From: Shinella sp. CPCC 101442
Lineage (GTDB): Bacteria > Pseudomonadota > Alphaproteobacteria > Rhizobiales > Rhizobiaceae
Assembly (NCBI RefSeq): GCF_024704725.1
Contig: NZ_JALIQS010000007.1
Location: forward strand, 172,972 to 236,971
Direction of reading: 5' to 3'
Length of the DNA stretch: 64,000 bases
Positions 21,803 through 30,260 of the stretch are shown in pieces. Made by a program: the position numbers and the translations under genes. Position 1 is the first letter of the stretch, and the number at the start of each line of letters is the position of its first letter. The notes below the pieces were generated by a model, which saw only the letters and a list, made by a program, of their open reading frames with translations, had not been told where the DNA came from and searched no databases.

Positions 21803-23205
21803 TGGTAAGGGCGCGGTTGAAACCCGGCGACGAGATCGACGGTTTTGTTGTCGAGGCTCTTGCGCACAATGGCGGCATGGCGCGAATCTGGAAGGTCTCG
21901 CGGCCGGATATCGCCTACCCCATCCTCATGAAGGTACCGGTCCTCGGCGAAGGCGACGATCCCGCCGCTATTGTCGGTTTCGAGATGGAACAGATGATCC
22001 TGCCGCGCCTTTCCGGCCCGCATGTGCCGCGTTTCGTCGCCAACGGCGATTTCGCGACACTTCCCTATATCGTCATGGAACGCCTGCCCGGCACCTCGCT
22101 CTATCCGCTGCTGGAACGCCTGCCGCTGCCGCCGGAAGAGGTCGCCGCCATCGGCGCGCAGGTCGCGGCCGCACTCGATTCGCTGCATAGGCAGAACGTC
22201 GTGCATCTCGACCTCAAACCTTCCAATGTCATGTTCCGCGAAAGCGGCGAGGCGGTCCTCATCGACTATGGGCTCGCCCGCCATATCCATCTGCCCGACC
22301 TGATGGACGAGCAGTTTCGCCTGCCCTATGGCACCGCGCCCTACATGGCGCCCGAGCAGGTGCTCGGCACGCGCAGCGATTTCCGAAGTGACCTTTTCGC
22401 GCTCGGCGTCATGCTGTATTTCTTTGCGACCGGCGAGCGCCCCTTTGGCGATCCGCAGCGACTGAAGGGCCTGAAACGCCGGCTCTGGCGCGACCCGTTG
22501 CCGCCACGCGCCCGCAACACGTCAATCCCCCCGGCCCTGCAGGAAATCATCCTGCGCTGCCTTGAAGTGAACCCCGCCTGGCGCTATCCGAGTGCCGCCC
22601 AGCTCGCTCTCGACCTGCAGGATCTTTCATCCGTCAAGCTCACCGCGCGGGCGGAGAAGATCAAGCGTGATCCGCTCGGCACGGTGCTGCGTCGCCGCTT
22701 CAATCCCGTACCGATCGAGACCGTGAAGCCGCAGACAGCGGAGACACAGCTCTCCAATGCCCCGATCGTCGCGGTCGCGATCGACCTTGCAGGCGGCACG
22801 CCCGAGCTTGCCGAGGCGAAGCGTCGAACGGTCGCGCGCATCATCGAAAACACGCCGGATGCCCGCATCGCCTGCCTCAACGTCCTGAAGATCAACCGCA
22901 TCGCCATCGATACCTCGCTCGATGAGGAAGGTCGCAACAAGCATGTGATGCGGCTGGTCGAACTGCGCACCTGGTCCACAGGCCTGCCGACACCCGGCGG
23001 CGGCATCACCTTCCACGTGCTGGAGGCCGTCTCGCCGGCCGATGCGATCCTTGCCTATGCCCGCGAGAACCATGTCGACCATATCGTGATGGGCGCGCGG
23101 GCCGAATCGGCCATGCGCTCGATGCTCGGCAGCGTGTCCGGCGAGGTGGCCGCGCACGCGCCCTGCACCGTCACCGTCGTGCGCAACCGCCAGCGCCCCG
23201 GATGA
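21802..23205 (+). CDS. Ser/Thr protein kinase fused to a UspA domain
   Basis: 467-aa soluble protein. Residues about 10-275 form a Hanks-type kinase: catalytic Lys in MKVP (K44), catalytic loop HLDLKPSN (D137; the usual Arg of HRD is Leu), the metal motif DYG (D155, normally DFG), APE at MAPEQ, and DLFALGVMLYF. The glycine-rich loop is weak (AHNGGMARIW). After a linker, about 315-463 is a universal-stress-protein domain with the nucleotide-binding GAR-x7-LGSVSGEV motif and CTVTVVR end. No transmembrane or PASTA region is present. It is translationally coupled to the phosphoesterase (TGATG), suggesting opposing or linked functions. It is probably active despite the HLD and DYG variants; targets are unknown. 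Confidence 0.93.
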   Translation: MVRARLKPGDEIDGFVVEALAHNGGMARIWKVSRPDIAYPILMKVPVLGEGDDPAAIVGFEMEQMILPRLSGPHVPRFVANGDFATLPYIVMERLPGTSLYPLLERLPLPPEEVAAIGAQVAAALDSLHRQNVVHLDLKPSNVMFRESGEAVLIDYGLARHIHLPDLMDEQFRLPYGTAPYMAPEQVLGTRSDFRSDLFALGVMLYFFATGERPFGDPQRLKGLKRRLWRDPLPPRARNTSIPPALQEIILRCLEVNPAWRYPSAAQLALDLQDLSSVKLTARAEKIKRDPLGTVLRRRFNPVPIETVKPQTAETQLSNAPIVAVAIDLAGGTPELAEAKRRTVARIIENTPDARIACLNVLKINRIAIDTSLDEEGRNKHVMRLVELRTWSTGLPTPGGGITFHVLEAVSPADAILAYARENHVDHIVMGARAESAMRSMLGSVSGEVAAHAPCTVTVVRNRQRPG

Positions 23206-24165
23206 TCAGGAGCGGAAACGCTTGCGGTACTCCCCCGGGGTCAGCCCGACAATGCGCGCGAAAACTTTGCGGAAGGCACCGGGATCGTTGTAACCCACAT
23301 CCAGGGCGACGATATCGACGGAGCGCGCCGTGAACTGCAACAGTTCCTGTGCCTTGGCGACGCGGAGGCGCTGATAGTAATCCGACGTCGTCAGCCCCGT
23401 CGCCTTGCGGAAGCGTCTGAGGAAGGTGCGCTCTTCCAGCCCCGCCTGTGCGGCCAGCACATCCACCGCCGTCTCCTTCGCCTCGTTGGCCTGGAGGAAA
23501 TGCTGCACCTTGAGAATGGCCGCATCGCCATGCAGCAGGCGCGGCGAAAAGGTGCTGTAGTAGCGTTGTTCGCGACCGGGCGGGTCGACGACGAACTGCC
23601 GCGCGACTTCCAGCATGATCGTCGGCCCCAGGAAACGGTCGATCAGCTTCAGGCCGAGATCGACCCAGGCCATCACGCCCCCCGCCGTCACGATATCACC
23701 GTCATCGCTGAGCAGCCGATCGGTGTCGACGATCACATCCGGAAAACGCACTTCGAATGTTTCCGCAATCACCCAGTTGGTGGTGATCGTGCGACCTGAG
23801 AGCAGGCCCGTTTCGCCGAGCAGGAAGGCACCGGCGCAGATCGAGGCAAGCTGAATGCCCGAGGCGTGGCATTCGCGCAACCAGGCGGCAAAGGGTGCCG
23901 CCGCCTCGCGGAGGATAGGATCCCCCAGTGCCGGCGGCAGCACGAGCACGGCCGGCCGCATCGCCATATCCGGCGCGTCGCTTGCAGCCGTGCGCACCGG
24001 CTTGCCGTCCTCCAGCCGCCAATGGCTCACCCGGATCGCCGCCCCCGCCCCGCACTTCGCCTGCGCCATATGCGTTGCCGAATTGAAAAGGTCCGTCATG
24101 CCCAGCACGGCCGCCATCTGCGCGCCGGGATAGAGCACCAGTCCGATTTCGGCCGAGGACGCCAT
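23206..24165 (-). CDS. GlxA-family transcriptional regulator (DJ-1/PfpI + AraC)
   Basis: 319-aa regulator. It has an N-terminal DJ-1/PfpI-like domain (about 5-185, with SICAGAFLLGETGLLSG around the nucleophile-elbow Cys) and a C-terminal AraC-type DNA-binding domain with two helix-turn-helix motifs (about 215-315: DVLAAQAGLEERTFLRRF and DIVALDVGYNDPGAFRKVF). The ligand is unknown; the family controls amine, arginine or related catabolism in some bacteria. It is convergent with the kinase gene and diverges from the cysteine hydrolase gene at 24264, with only 98 bp between, so it may regulate that gene. Confidence 0.93.
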   Translation of the reverse strand: MASSAEIGLVLYPGAQMAAVLGMTDLFNSATHMAQAKCGAGAAIRVSHWRLEDGKPVRTAASDAPDMAMRPAVLVLPPALGDPILREAAAPFAAWLRECHASGIQLASICAGAFLLGETGLLSGRTITTNWVIAETFEVRFPDVIVDTDRLLSDDGDIVTAGGVMAWVDLGLKLIDRFLGPTIMLEVARQFVVDPPGREQRYYSTFSPRLLHGDAAILKVQHFLQANEAKETAVDVLAAQAGLEERTFLRRFRKATGLTTSDYYQRLRVAKAQELLQFTARSVDIVALDVGYNDPGAFRKVFARIVGLTPGEYRKRFRS

Positions 24166-24263
24166 GTCACTTTCACCCTTGATTATGTCGGTATCGCCAA
24201 TGGCGAGAGAGGATAGGATAGAGGCAGAATGTCCACGACATCAACTCAGGACAAGGATTTCCC

Positions 24264-24809
24264 ATGAGCAAGCGAGCCATCATCATCGTCGACCTCCAGA
24301 AAGACTATCTCGCCTCGGGCAGCTTCGCGCTTGATGGCATCGACGCCGCCGCGGAAAATGCTGCCCGCGTCGTCGCAGCCGCCCGCAGCCGGGGCGACAA
24401 GATCGTCCATGTCCACCACGTCGCGAAGGAAGCCGATTCGCCGCTCTTCGCGCCCGACACGGATGGCATCACCCCGATCGCAGCGGTGACGCCCGAAGCC
24501 GGCGACACCGTCGTCATCAAGAACTACCCGAACTCCTTCCGCGACACGGTGCTGCAGGAAACGCTGAAAGCCGGTGGTATCGAGGAGGTCGTTGTCGTCG
24601 GCGCCATGAGCGACGTCTGCATCGATGCCACCGCCCGCGCCGCCGCCGATCTCGGTTATGATCTGACCGTGGTGCACGACGCCTGCGCGACGCGCGACAA
24701 GGCTTTCGGCGATTCGGTCGTGCCGGCAGCCCAGGTGCATGCCACCATCATGTCGGCTCTCGAATTCGGCTACGGCAAGGTCACGACCACCGCTGCTTAC
24801 CTTTACTGA
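24264..24809 (+). CDS. cysteine hydrolase (isochorismatase/nicotinamidase family)
   Basis: 181-aa amidohydrolase-fold protein. The catalytic triad is visible: D10 (IIIVDLQKDY), K86 (VVIKNYPNSF) and nucleophile C119 in the cis-peptide loop GAMSDVC. Its length and the K-x-YPNSF motif fit small isochorismatase-like hydrolases. Nicotinamidase is one option, but the PncA metal-site DxHxxxH is not evident, so I leave the substrate open. It is divergent from the GlxA-type regulator, a pairing often seen for amidases under GlxA control (inference). Confidence 0.88.
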   Translation: MSKRAIIIVDLQKDYLASGSFALDGIDAAAENAARVVAAARSRGDKIVHVHHVAKEADSPLFAPDTDGITPIAAVTPEAGDTVVIKNYPNSFRDTVLQETLKAGGIEEVVVVGAMSDVCIDATARAAADLGYDLTVVHDACATRDKAFGDSVVPAAQVHATIMSALEFGYGKVTTTAAYLY

Positions 24810-24994
24810 GAAGCGGACATAGAAAATCGCAATGTTTTCCTCCCCTTCGCCTCCGGCCGGAGGGGAGATGCCCGCATTTCACGCCTCGCCGCTCCTCCCG
24901 TCATTCCCTTGTCATGTGACAATGGTGTTCCTTCGCGCATGAATGCACCTCGGCAGACGCGCCTCGAGCGCAGCGCCTTTCGGAGACTGCGTGA

Positions 24995-26146
24995 ATGGAC
25001 ATGGCTCAGGCCTTCGCCCTTGCCTCGGGCGCTCTCGTCGCGACCAATCTCGCGAGCATCCTCATAGCCGGCAAGCGGCTGGATGCTGCCGGTGCGCTGC
25101 CGCCGGACCTGCGCAAGAAGCCTCCGGTCTCCGTCGTCATTCCCGTCCGCGGCATCGAGAATTTTACAGCCGAGACGCTGGAACGCGCTTTCCGCCTCAC
25201 CTGGCCACGCTACGAGCTGCTGTTCTGCGTTGCCCAGGGCAACGACCCGATCATCCCGGAAATCGAGAAGACGGCGGCGGCCTATCCGCATGTCGAGACA
25301 CGCGTCCTCGTCGGAGACGACCGCATCAGCGCCAATCCGAAACTCAACAACTGCGTAAAAGGCTGGCAGGCGGCCCGGCATGACTGGGTCGTCCTCGCCG
25401 ATTCCAACGTGCTGATGCCGCCGGAATACATCCAGCACCTGATGGGCAGCTGGCGGAGCGATTCCGGCCTCGTCTGCTCCACGCCGCTCGGCTCGCGCCC
25501 GGAGGGGTTCTGGGCGGAAGTCGAGTGCATGTTCCTCAACACGCAGCAGGCGCGCTGGCAATATGCCGGCGAAGCCATCGGCCTCGGCTTTGCACAAGGC
25601 AAGAGCATGCTCTGGTACAAGCCTATGCTCGATGCCAATGGCGGCATCCATGCCCTGAATGCGGAAATCGCCGAAGACGCCGCTTCCACCAAACTGGTGA
25701 ACCGTCTCGGCCTGAAGGTACACCTCGTCTCCGCACCCTTCGAGCAGCCGCTCGGCCGACGCACGGAGCAGGAGATATGGTCGCGCCAGGCTCGCTGGTC
25801 GCGCCTGCGCCGCGTTACCTTCCCGAGTTTCTTTGCGCCGGAAATCCTCCTCGGCGTCCTGCCACCGCTCCTGCTTGCACTTGCCGCCGTCGCCCTCGGC
25901 GACCTGACGCTTCTTCCGACGGTCCTGGCGGTGCTCGTTGCCATCTATCTGCCGGAAGCCGCCCTTGCGCGCTCCAAGGGCTGGCGTCTTTCACGCTGGT
26001 CCGTGCCGGCCATGATGGTGCGCGATGTCTTGATGCCGGCCATCTGGCTGCGTGCCTGGATCGGCGGCACCATCGACTGGCGCGGCAACACGATGACGAT
26101 CGGCACCCATGCCTGCGAACTCGAGGAAGCCCCGGTGGGCTCGTGA
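24995..26146 (+). CDS. GT21-type glycosyltransferase (ceramide glucosyltransferase family)
   Basis: 383-aa membrane glycosyltransferase. It has an N-terminal hydrophobic segment (about 5-28), a GT-A domain (VSVVIPVRGIENF at about 45, D1; LADSNVLMP, D2; AEDAASTKL, D3) and the (Q/R)xxRW motif at RQARWSRL. Two to three C-terminal membrane helices follow (about 290-365). This architecture matches family 21 ceramide and processive lipid glucosyltransferases, of which members in Agrobacterium and Mesorhizobium glycosylate diacylglycerol or ceramide. The likely product is a membrane glycolipid. The 185 bp upstream hold a GC-rich palindrome (24850-24868 area) but no gene. Confidence 0.88.
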   Translation: MDMAQAFALASGALVATNLASILIAGKRLDAAGALPPDLRKKPPVSVVIPVRGIENFTAETLERAFRLTWPRYELLFCVAQGNDPIIPEIEKTAAAYPHVETRVLVGDDRISANPKLNNCVKGWQAARHDWVVLADSNVLMPPEYIQHLMGSWRSDSGLVCSTPLGSRPEGFWAEVECMFLNTQQARWQYAGEAIGLGFAQGKSMLWYKPMLDANGGIHALNAEIAEDAASTKLVNRLGLKVHLVSAPFEQPLGRRTEQEIWSRQARWSRLRRVTFPSFFAPEILLGVLPPLLLALAAVALGDLTLLPTVLAVLVAIYLPEAALARSKGWRLSRWSVPAMMVRDVLMPAIWLRAWIGGTIDWRGNTMTIGTHACELEEAPVGS

Positions 26147-26152
26147 CGGCCG

Positions 26153-26743
26153 TCAGGCCTTCGCGCGCAAACCTTCCAGCAAGGTGCGAAATCCCCGCAC
26201 CGCGCGTTTCGACGTTTCGCTCGGATCCTCGGAATTGGCGATCCACAGCGCCGCATGGCTGCTCGCCCCGTTGATCAGACGAGCCGCCGATTCCGTGTCG
26301 ATATCGGCCATCGCGCCTTCCGATTTCAACTGATCGATGCTGTCGCTGAGCGCGGCGATACAGCCATTGCTCGTCGGCCACTGCGAGACGTCTCCGAGCA
26401 CCGCCGGCCCGTCGCGAAACATGATGCGCTGGATTTCCGGCTCCAGCGCCATCTCGATATAGGCGACGCACTCCTCGACGAAACCTTGCCAGCGATTCGG
26501 CGCGGCGGACGAAATACGATGAAGCCGGTCCGTCATTTCCGCGTCGATTTCCCGGATGACCGCCTGCAGCAGCCCCTTCTTGTCGCCGAAATGGTGGTAG
26601 AGCGCGCCGCGCGTCAGCCCGGCGTCGCCCGTGAAATCGTCCATCGACGCCGCCGCATAGCCGACCGTGCCGAAGGCATGGCGCCCGGCCGCGATCAGCT
26701 TTGCCCTCGTTTCAGCGATCATTTCCTCGCGCGGTTTGCGCAT
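26153..26743 (-). CDS. TetR-family transcriptional repressor
   Basis: 196-aa repressor. The N-terminal helix-turn-helix (about 10-55) includes TRAKLIAAGRHAFGTVGYAAASMDDF and GLTRGALYHHFGDKKGLL, the TetR signature. The C-terminal ligand domain has no clear family. ATG 26743 is chosen because AGGAG lies 6 nt upstream; a further ATG at 26761 lies inside the promoter/operator DNA. It diverges from an MFS transporter gene across 118 bp that contain three copies of a palindrome, one of them between its own -35 and -10, so autorepression and repression of the transporter are likely. Confidence 0.95.
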   Translation of the reverse strand: MRKPREEMIAETRAKLIAAGRHAFGTVGYAAASMDDFTGDAGLTRGALYHHFGDKKGLLQAVIREIDAEMTDRLHRISSAAPNRWQGFVEECVAYIEMALEPEIQRIMFRDGPAVLGDVSQWPTSNGCIAALSDSIDQLKSEGAMADIDTESAARLINGASSHAALWIANSEDPSETSKRAVRGFRTLLEGLRAKA

Positions 26744-26754
26744 GGCGTCTCCTA

Positions 26755-26830
26755 TTGACATACGCCGCGTATTTTAATTGACATACGCATCGTACGCAAC
26801 TACTTCTTGGACATACGCTACGTATGTAAG
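26755..26830. promoter_or_regulatory. three TetR-type operators between tetR and MFS gene
   Basis: The consensus ACATACG-N3-CGTATGT occurs three times: 26759-26774 (one arm imperfect), 26781-26797 (right arm degenerate, CGTACGC) and 26811-26827 (perfect 7-bp arms). The centres are 23 and 30 bp apart. The copies sit in the divergent promoter region and have the size and symmetry expected for TetR-family operators. Binding is inferred. Confidence 0.65.
26771..26799 (-). promoter_or_regulatory. putative tetR promoter
   Basis: On the minus strand TTGCGT (26799-26794) and TAAAAT (26776-26771) are separated by exactly 17 bp. The middle operator copy lies between them, and the tetR Shine-Dalgarno and ATG follow about 20-30 bp downstream. 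Confidence 0.5.
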
Positions 26831-26861
26831 TGGCGAAATTGCCCGTTTACAGGAGCAGACC

Positions 26862-28085
26862 ATGTCCAATCCGTACAAGAAAATCTTCAGTGAGCCGGGA
26901 ACCAAGGGATTTTCCGCCGCCGGCTTCCTCGCCCGCCTTCCCATCGCCATGGCGCCGATCGGCATCGTCGCCATGCTGTCGCAGACCCACGGGGAATATT
27001 GGCTCGCCGGCGCGGTTTCAGCGACCTATGCGCTGACCAATGCCCTCATCGCTCCCCAGATATCCCGCGCGGTCGACCGCTTCGGCCAGTCGGCCGTGCT
27101 GGCACCGACGACAACGGTCTCCGTGCTCGCGTTCCTGGCGCTGATCGCCGCCGCCAATCAGGGATGGTCGGCCTGGACGCTTTTCGCCTCTGCCTTCCTG
27201 GCCGCGGCCATGCCCAGCATGCCTGCCATGCTGCGAGCCCGCTGGACGGAGATTTTCCGCGACAGGCCAGAACTCAACACCGCCTTCGCCTTCGAGTCGG
27301 CGGCCGATGAACTGGTCTACATCGCCGGTGCCTCGCTGTCGGTCGGCCTTGCCGTGGCGCTTTTCCCCGAGGCCGGCATGCTGATCAGCACAGCCTTCCT
27401 GGCGCTTGGCACCCTCGCCTTCGTGCTCCAGCGAGCGACGGAACCGGCCGTGCGCCATGTCGCCGGCAGCCCACCGCAGAAATCGGCGATCCGCCTGCGT
27501 CCGGTCCAGATCATCACGCTCGCCCTCATCTTCGTCGGCGCCACCTTCGCCACGGCCGAAGTCAGCGCGGTCGCAATCACCAAGGACCTTGGCCAGCCGA
27601 ACACCGCCAGCTTCGTCATCGGCGTCTACGCCATCGGCTCCTTCGTCGTCGGCCTCGTGCTCGGCGCCCTGAACCCGAAGCTGGCGCTCGAAAAGCAGTT
27701 GATGATCGCCGTCACCGTACTGGCGCTCACCGCCCTGCCGCTGCCCTTCGCCGGCACGGTGCCGTTGCTTGCCATCGCCGTCTTCGTCAGCGGCATCGCT
27801 ATCTCGCCGACCTTCATCACCGCCTTCGGCCTCGTCGAGCGCCGTGTTCCCGAAACCATGCTGACGGAAGGCATCACCTGGGTCACCACCGGCATCGGAA
27901 TCGGCATGGCGCTCGGTGCCTTCCTCGCCGGCTGGGCCGTCGATACGTTCGGCTCACAGAGTGGTTTCTGGGTCTCCGTCGCTGCAGGCCTCGGCGCGGC
28001 GTTCACCATAGCCCTCGGCCAGCGTACACTCGCCGGCGAGAATTGCGGCGGCGGTGTCTGCCCGGTGCCGCAGGCGGCAGAATAA
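26862..28085 (+). CDS. MFS transporter
   Basis: 407-aa major facilitator with about 12 hydrophobic segments. The interdomain region is near residue 200 (QRATEPAVRHVAGSPPQ). The C-terminus ends in a Cys-containing tail (CGGGVCPVPQ). Substrate is unknown; divergence from a TetR repressor suggests an inducible exporter. ATG 26862 is chosen for its AGGAG box 9 nt upstream; an in-frame extension to 26778 would translate the operator DNA and is rejected. A hairpin (28125-28146 area) lies 40 bp past the stop. Confidence 0.92.
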   Translation: MSNPYKKIFSEPGTKGFSAAGFLARLPIAMAPIGIVAMLSQTHGEYWLAGAVSATYALTNALIAPQISRAVDRFGQSAVLAPTTTVSVLAFLALIAAANQGWSAWTLFASAFLAAAMPSMPAMLRARWTEIFRDRPELNTAFAFESAADELVYIAGASLSVGLAVALFPEAGMLISTAFLALGTLAFVLQRATEPAVRHVAGSPPQKSAIRLRPVQIITLALIFVGATFATAEVSAVAITKDLGQPNTASFVIGVYAIGSFVVGLVLGALNPKLALEKQLMIAVTVLALTALPLPFAGTVPLLAIAVFVSGIAISPTFITAFGLVERRVPETMLTEGITWVTTGIGIGMALGAFLAGWAVDTFGSQSGFWVSVAAGLGAAFTIALGQRTLAGENCGGGVCPVPQAAE

Positions 28086-28124
28086 CAAAAGCCTGTCTCA
28101 GCAAGACCCGTATACACTCAAGGC

Positions 28125-28150
28125 AGGAGCATCGGTTACGATGCTCCGGC
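28125..28150. terminator. terminator-like hairpin after MFS gene
   Basis: GGAGCATCG and CGATGCTCC form a 9-bp stem with a 4-nt loop in the gap between the converging MFS and lpxB genes. T-rich sequence after it is poor on both strands, so function is uncertain. Confidence 0.35.
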
Positions 28151-28213
28151 CTCGTTTGTCACTGATGCCAGAATGCGAAATCATGGAGCGATCGCGCTTG
28201 ACGCCCGGCGCCG

Positions 28214-29380
28214 TTACTTTTTTGTTGCGAGAAGATCGATGATCACCGCCGCGCCGGTCTCGCCGGGCGGCCGTTCCGTCTGCATGCGCGCATAGACGAG
28301 GTCATAGCCCTCAAGCACGGCGCGGCGTTCTGGCGTATCGAACGACAGGCGCTCGAACCAGCGCGCGAGGCTGCCGGGACGGACCTGCTCGTTCAGATAT
28401 TCCGGCACCACGGTGTAGTCCGCGATGATGTTGGGAATGGCGGCCGTCCAGACCTTTATCTTGCGAAGGAAGAGATTGGCCAGCCAGTCGAATTTGTAGG
28501 TGGAGACCACGGGTACGCGGGCCAGCGCAAGCTCCAGGATGACCGTACCGGAGGCCGCGATCGCCGCATCGGCTTCGGCGAAAGCCTGCCACTTTTCTTC
28601 GGAAGACACGGTGATGGTCGGCTTCACCGGCCAATCTGCGGTCAGCCGGCGCGCGAGCGCCTCCTGGCGCGGTACGGTGGGCAGGAGGAAGCGGATGCCG
28701 GGGTTGCGAAGGGCAAGTTCTCTTGCCGTGTCACCGAAGACCGGAAGCAACCGGGTAATCTCCGTGGAGCGCGAGCCCGGCAGCAGCAGGCACACCCTTT
28801 CGCCGGGATCGCGATCCGCCCGGGCAAGCCGCGCGTCCCTGACCTGCCGGATCTGCGCGTCGCCGATCAGACGATGGCCGACATAGATGGTCTCGGGACC
28901 GCCAAGGCGCTCCATGGCGGCAGGCTCGAAGGGAAGCAAAGCGAGCACGCGATCGACATAGGCACGCATGCGCGGCGCGCGCTCTTCTTTCCACGCCCAG
29001 ACGCTCGGGCAGACATAGTTGACGACCGGGAGGTCCGGCAGGGCTTTGCGGATGCGCCGCGCGACACGGTGGGTAAAATCCGGGCTATCGATGATGACAA
29101 GCACGTCCGGTCGCGCCGCGATCAGGGCGTCCGCGGCCTGCCGGATGCGGCGCAGCAGCAACGGCAGGCGCTTCAGCACCTGCGAAATGCCCATGATCGA
29201 CAGCTCGGAGAAGTCGAACAGGGATTTCAGGCCCTGGCGTTCCAGCGCCTCGCCGCCGACACCCACGAGTTCGATCGGGCCGGGATAGGCTTCGCGCAAC
29301 GCCGCGACGAGATCGCCGCCCAGAAGGTCGCCCGAGACTTCGCCCGCGATGACGCCGATCCTGAGTGCTTTATCGGTCAT
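28214..29380 (-). CDS. lpxB: lipid-A-disaccharide synthase
   Basis: GT19 glycosyltransferase that joins UDP-2,3-diacylglucosamine to lipid X to make the lipid A disaccharide at the inner membrane. The 388-aa protein starts MTDKALRIGVIAGEVSGD (the family's N-terminal GExSGD motif). It also contains DFSELSIMGISQVL, DSPDFTHRVARRI and LLLPGSRSTEI. The start is ATG 29380, which overlaps the lpxI stop by 4 bp; longer in-frame sequence lies inside lpxI. It is the last gene of the lpx cluster. Confidence 0.97.
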   Translation of the reverse strand: MTDKALRIGVIAGEVSGDLLGGDLVAALREAYPGPIELVGVGGEALERQGLKSLFDFSELSIMGISQVLKRLPLLLRRIRQAADALIAARPDVLVIIDSPDFTHRVARRIRKALPDLPVVNYVCPSVWAWKEERAPRMRAYVDRVLALLPFEPAAMERLGGPETIYVGHRLIGDAQIRQVRDARLARADRDPGERVCLLLPGSRSTEITRLLPVFGDTARELALRNPGIRFLLPTVPRQEALARRLTADWPVKPTITVSSEEKWQAFAEADAAIAASGTVILELALARVPVVSTYKFDWLANLFLRKIKVWTAAIPNIIADYTVVPEYLNEQVRPGSLARWFERLSFDTPERRAVLEGYDLVYARMQTERPPGETGAAVIIDLLATKK

Positions 29381-30255
29381 GACGCGCCCTCCGTTCGCGA
29401 TGGCACGATGCCGGTGACGAAAAGGCCGCACGCATTCGCCTCGGCCATCAGTGCTTCACGCTCCAGAACCAGGGATCGTCCCGCTTCCACGGCAAGGCCG
29501 GCAAGACCGGCAGCCTGCGCCCGCCGCAGCGTCTCGACGCCGATCGACGGCAAATCCGCCCGAAGATCCTGTTCCGGCTTGCAGAGCTTTACGAGCACGC
29601 CCTTGCGCCGTTGGGAAATGCGTCCCGCGACGCGCAGCTGTGCCACGCGTTCCAGCATGGCATCCGTGCCTTCGGCACCTTCCAGCGCCACCACGCGCCC
29701 TCCGACGGCCACCGCGCCCTGCCCCACATCCAGCCGGCCAAGAGCCAGTGCGGCGGCGGCGGCGGCGGCGATATCGGCCTCAGCGGCGGTGTCCGGCACG
29801 ACCGTGCCGAGCGGTCCTTCGGTGCCGAGAAGATCCGGCACGATTTCATGCGCACCGACCACCCGAACGCCCTCACTCTCGATCAGGCGGATGACCATCT
29901 TCAAAACGGTATCGTCGCCACCTTTCATGAGCGTGCGTACGATGGAGGGAACGGCAAGCAGCGCCTTCCAGGGCGCATGGATATCACGCCACTCCGGCCG
30001 GCGGCGCACGAAACCCGACAGCACGGCGCGACCGATACCGTTCGCCCGAAAGGCGGCGCCGATGCCGGCATAGTTACCGATGGAAATCACCTGGTGGTCA
30101 AAACCGGACCAGTTCTCGCTGGATTCGTTGCTGAGGGCGAGGATATACGGGTTCTCACCGCGGGCGCGGGCAGCATCCGCTACGTAGCGTGGCAACAGGC
30201 CGCCGCCGGCGATGATGGCCAGCCGGTCGCGCGTCTCGGCCCGGCCGTCCGCCAT
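29377..30255 (-). CDS. lpxI: UDP-2,3-diacylglucosamine pyrophosphatase LpxI
   Basis: Hydrolyses UDP-2,3-diacylglucosamine to lipid X and UMP, the step before LpxB. LpxI is the alphaproteobacterial replacement for LpxH and is unrelated to it. The 292-aa protein begins with RLAIIAGGGLLPRYVADAARARG and contains the GAHEIVPDLLGTEGPLG block and VLVKLCKPEQDLRADLPSIG, all typical of this (former DUF1009) family. It lies between lpxA (5-bp gap) and lpxB (4-bp overlap). Confidence 0.96.
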   Translation of the reverse strand: MADGRAETRDRLAIIAGGGLLPRYVADAARARGENPYILALSNESSENWSGFDHQVISIGNYAGIGAAFRANGIGRAVLSGFVRRRPEWRDIHAPWKALLAVPSIVRTLMKGGDDTVLKMVIRLIESEGVRVVGAHEIVPDLLGTEGPLGTVVPDTAAEADIAAAAAAALALGRLDVGQGAVAVGGRVVALEGAEGTDAMLERVAQLRVAGRISQRRKGVLVKLCKPEQDLRADLPSIGVETLRRAQAAGLAGLAVEAGRSLVLEREALMAEANACGLFVTGIVPSRTEGAS

Positions 30256-30260
30256 GGGGC

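Noticed and set aside
24839..24868. GC-rich palindrome (CTCCCCT...AGGGGAG) between the cysteine hydrolase and GT21 genes
   Set aside because: It has no T-tract and no second copy in the window, so neither a terminator nor a repeat family can be supported.
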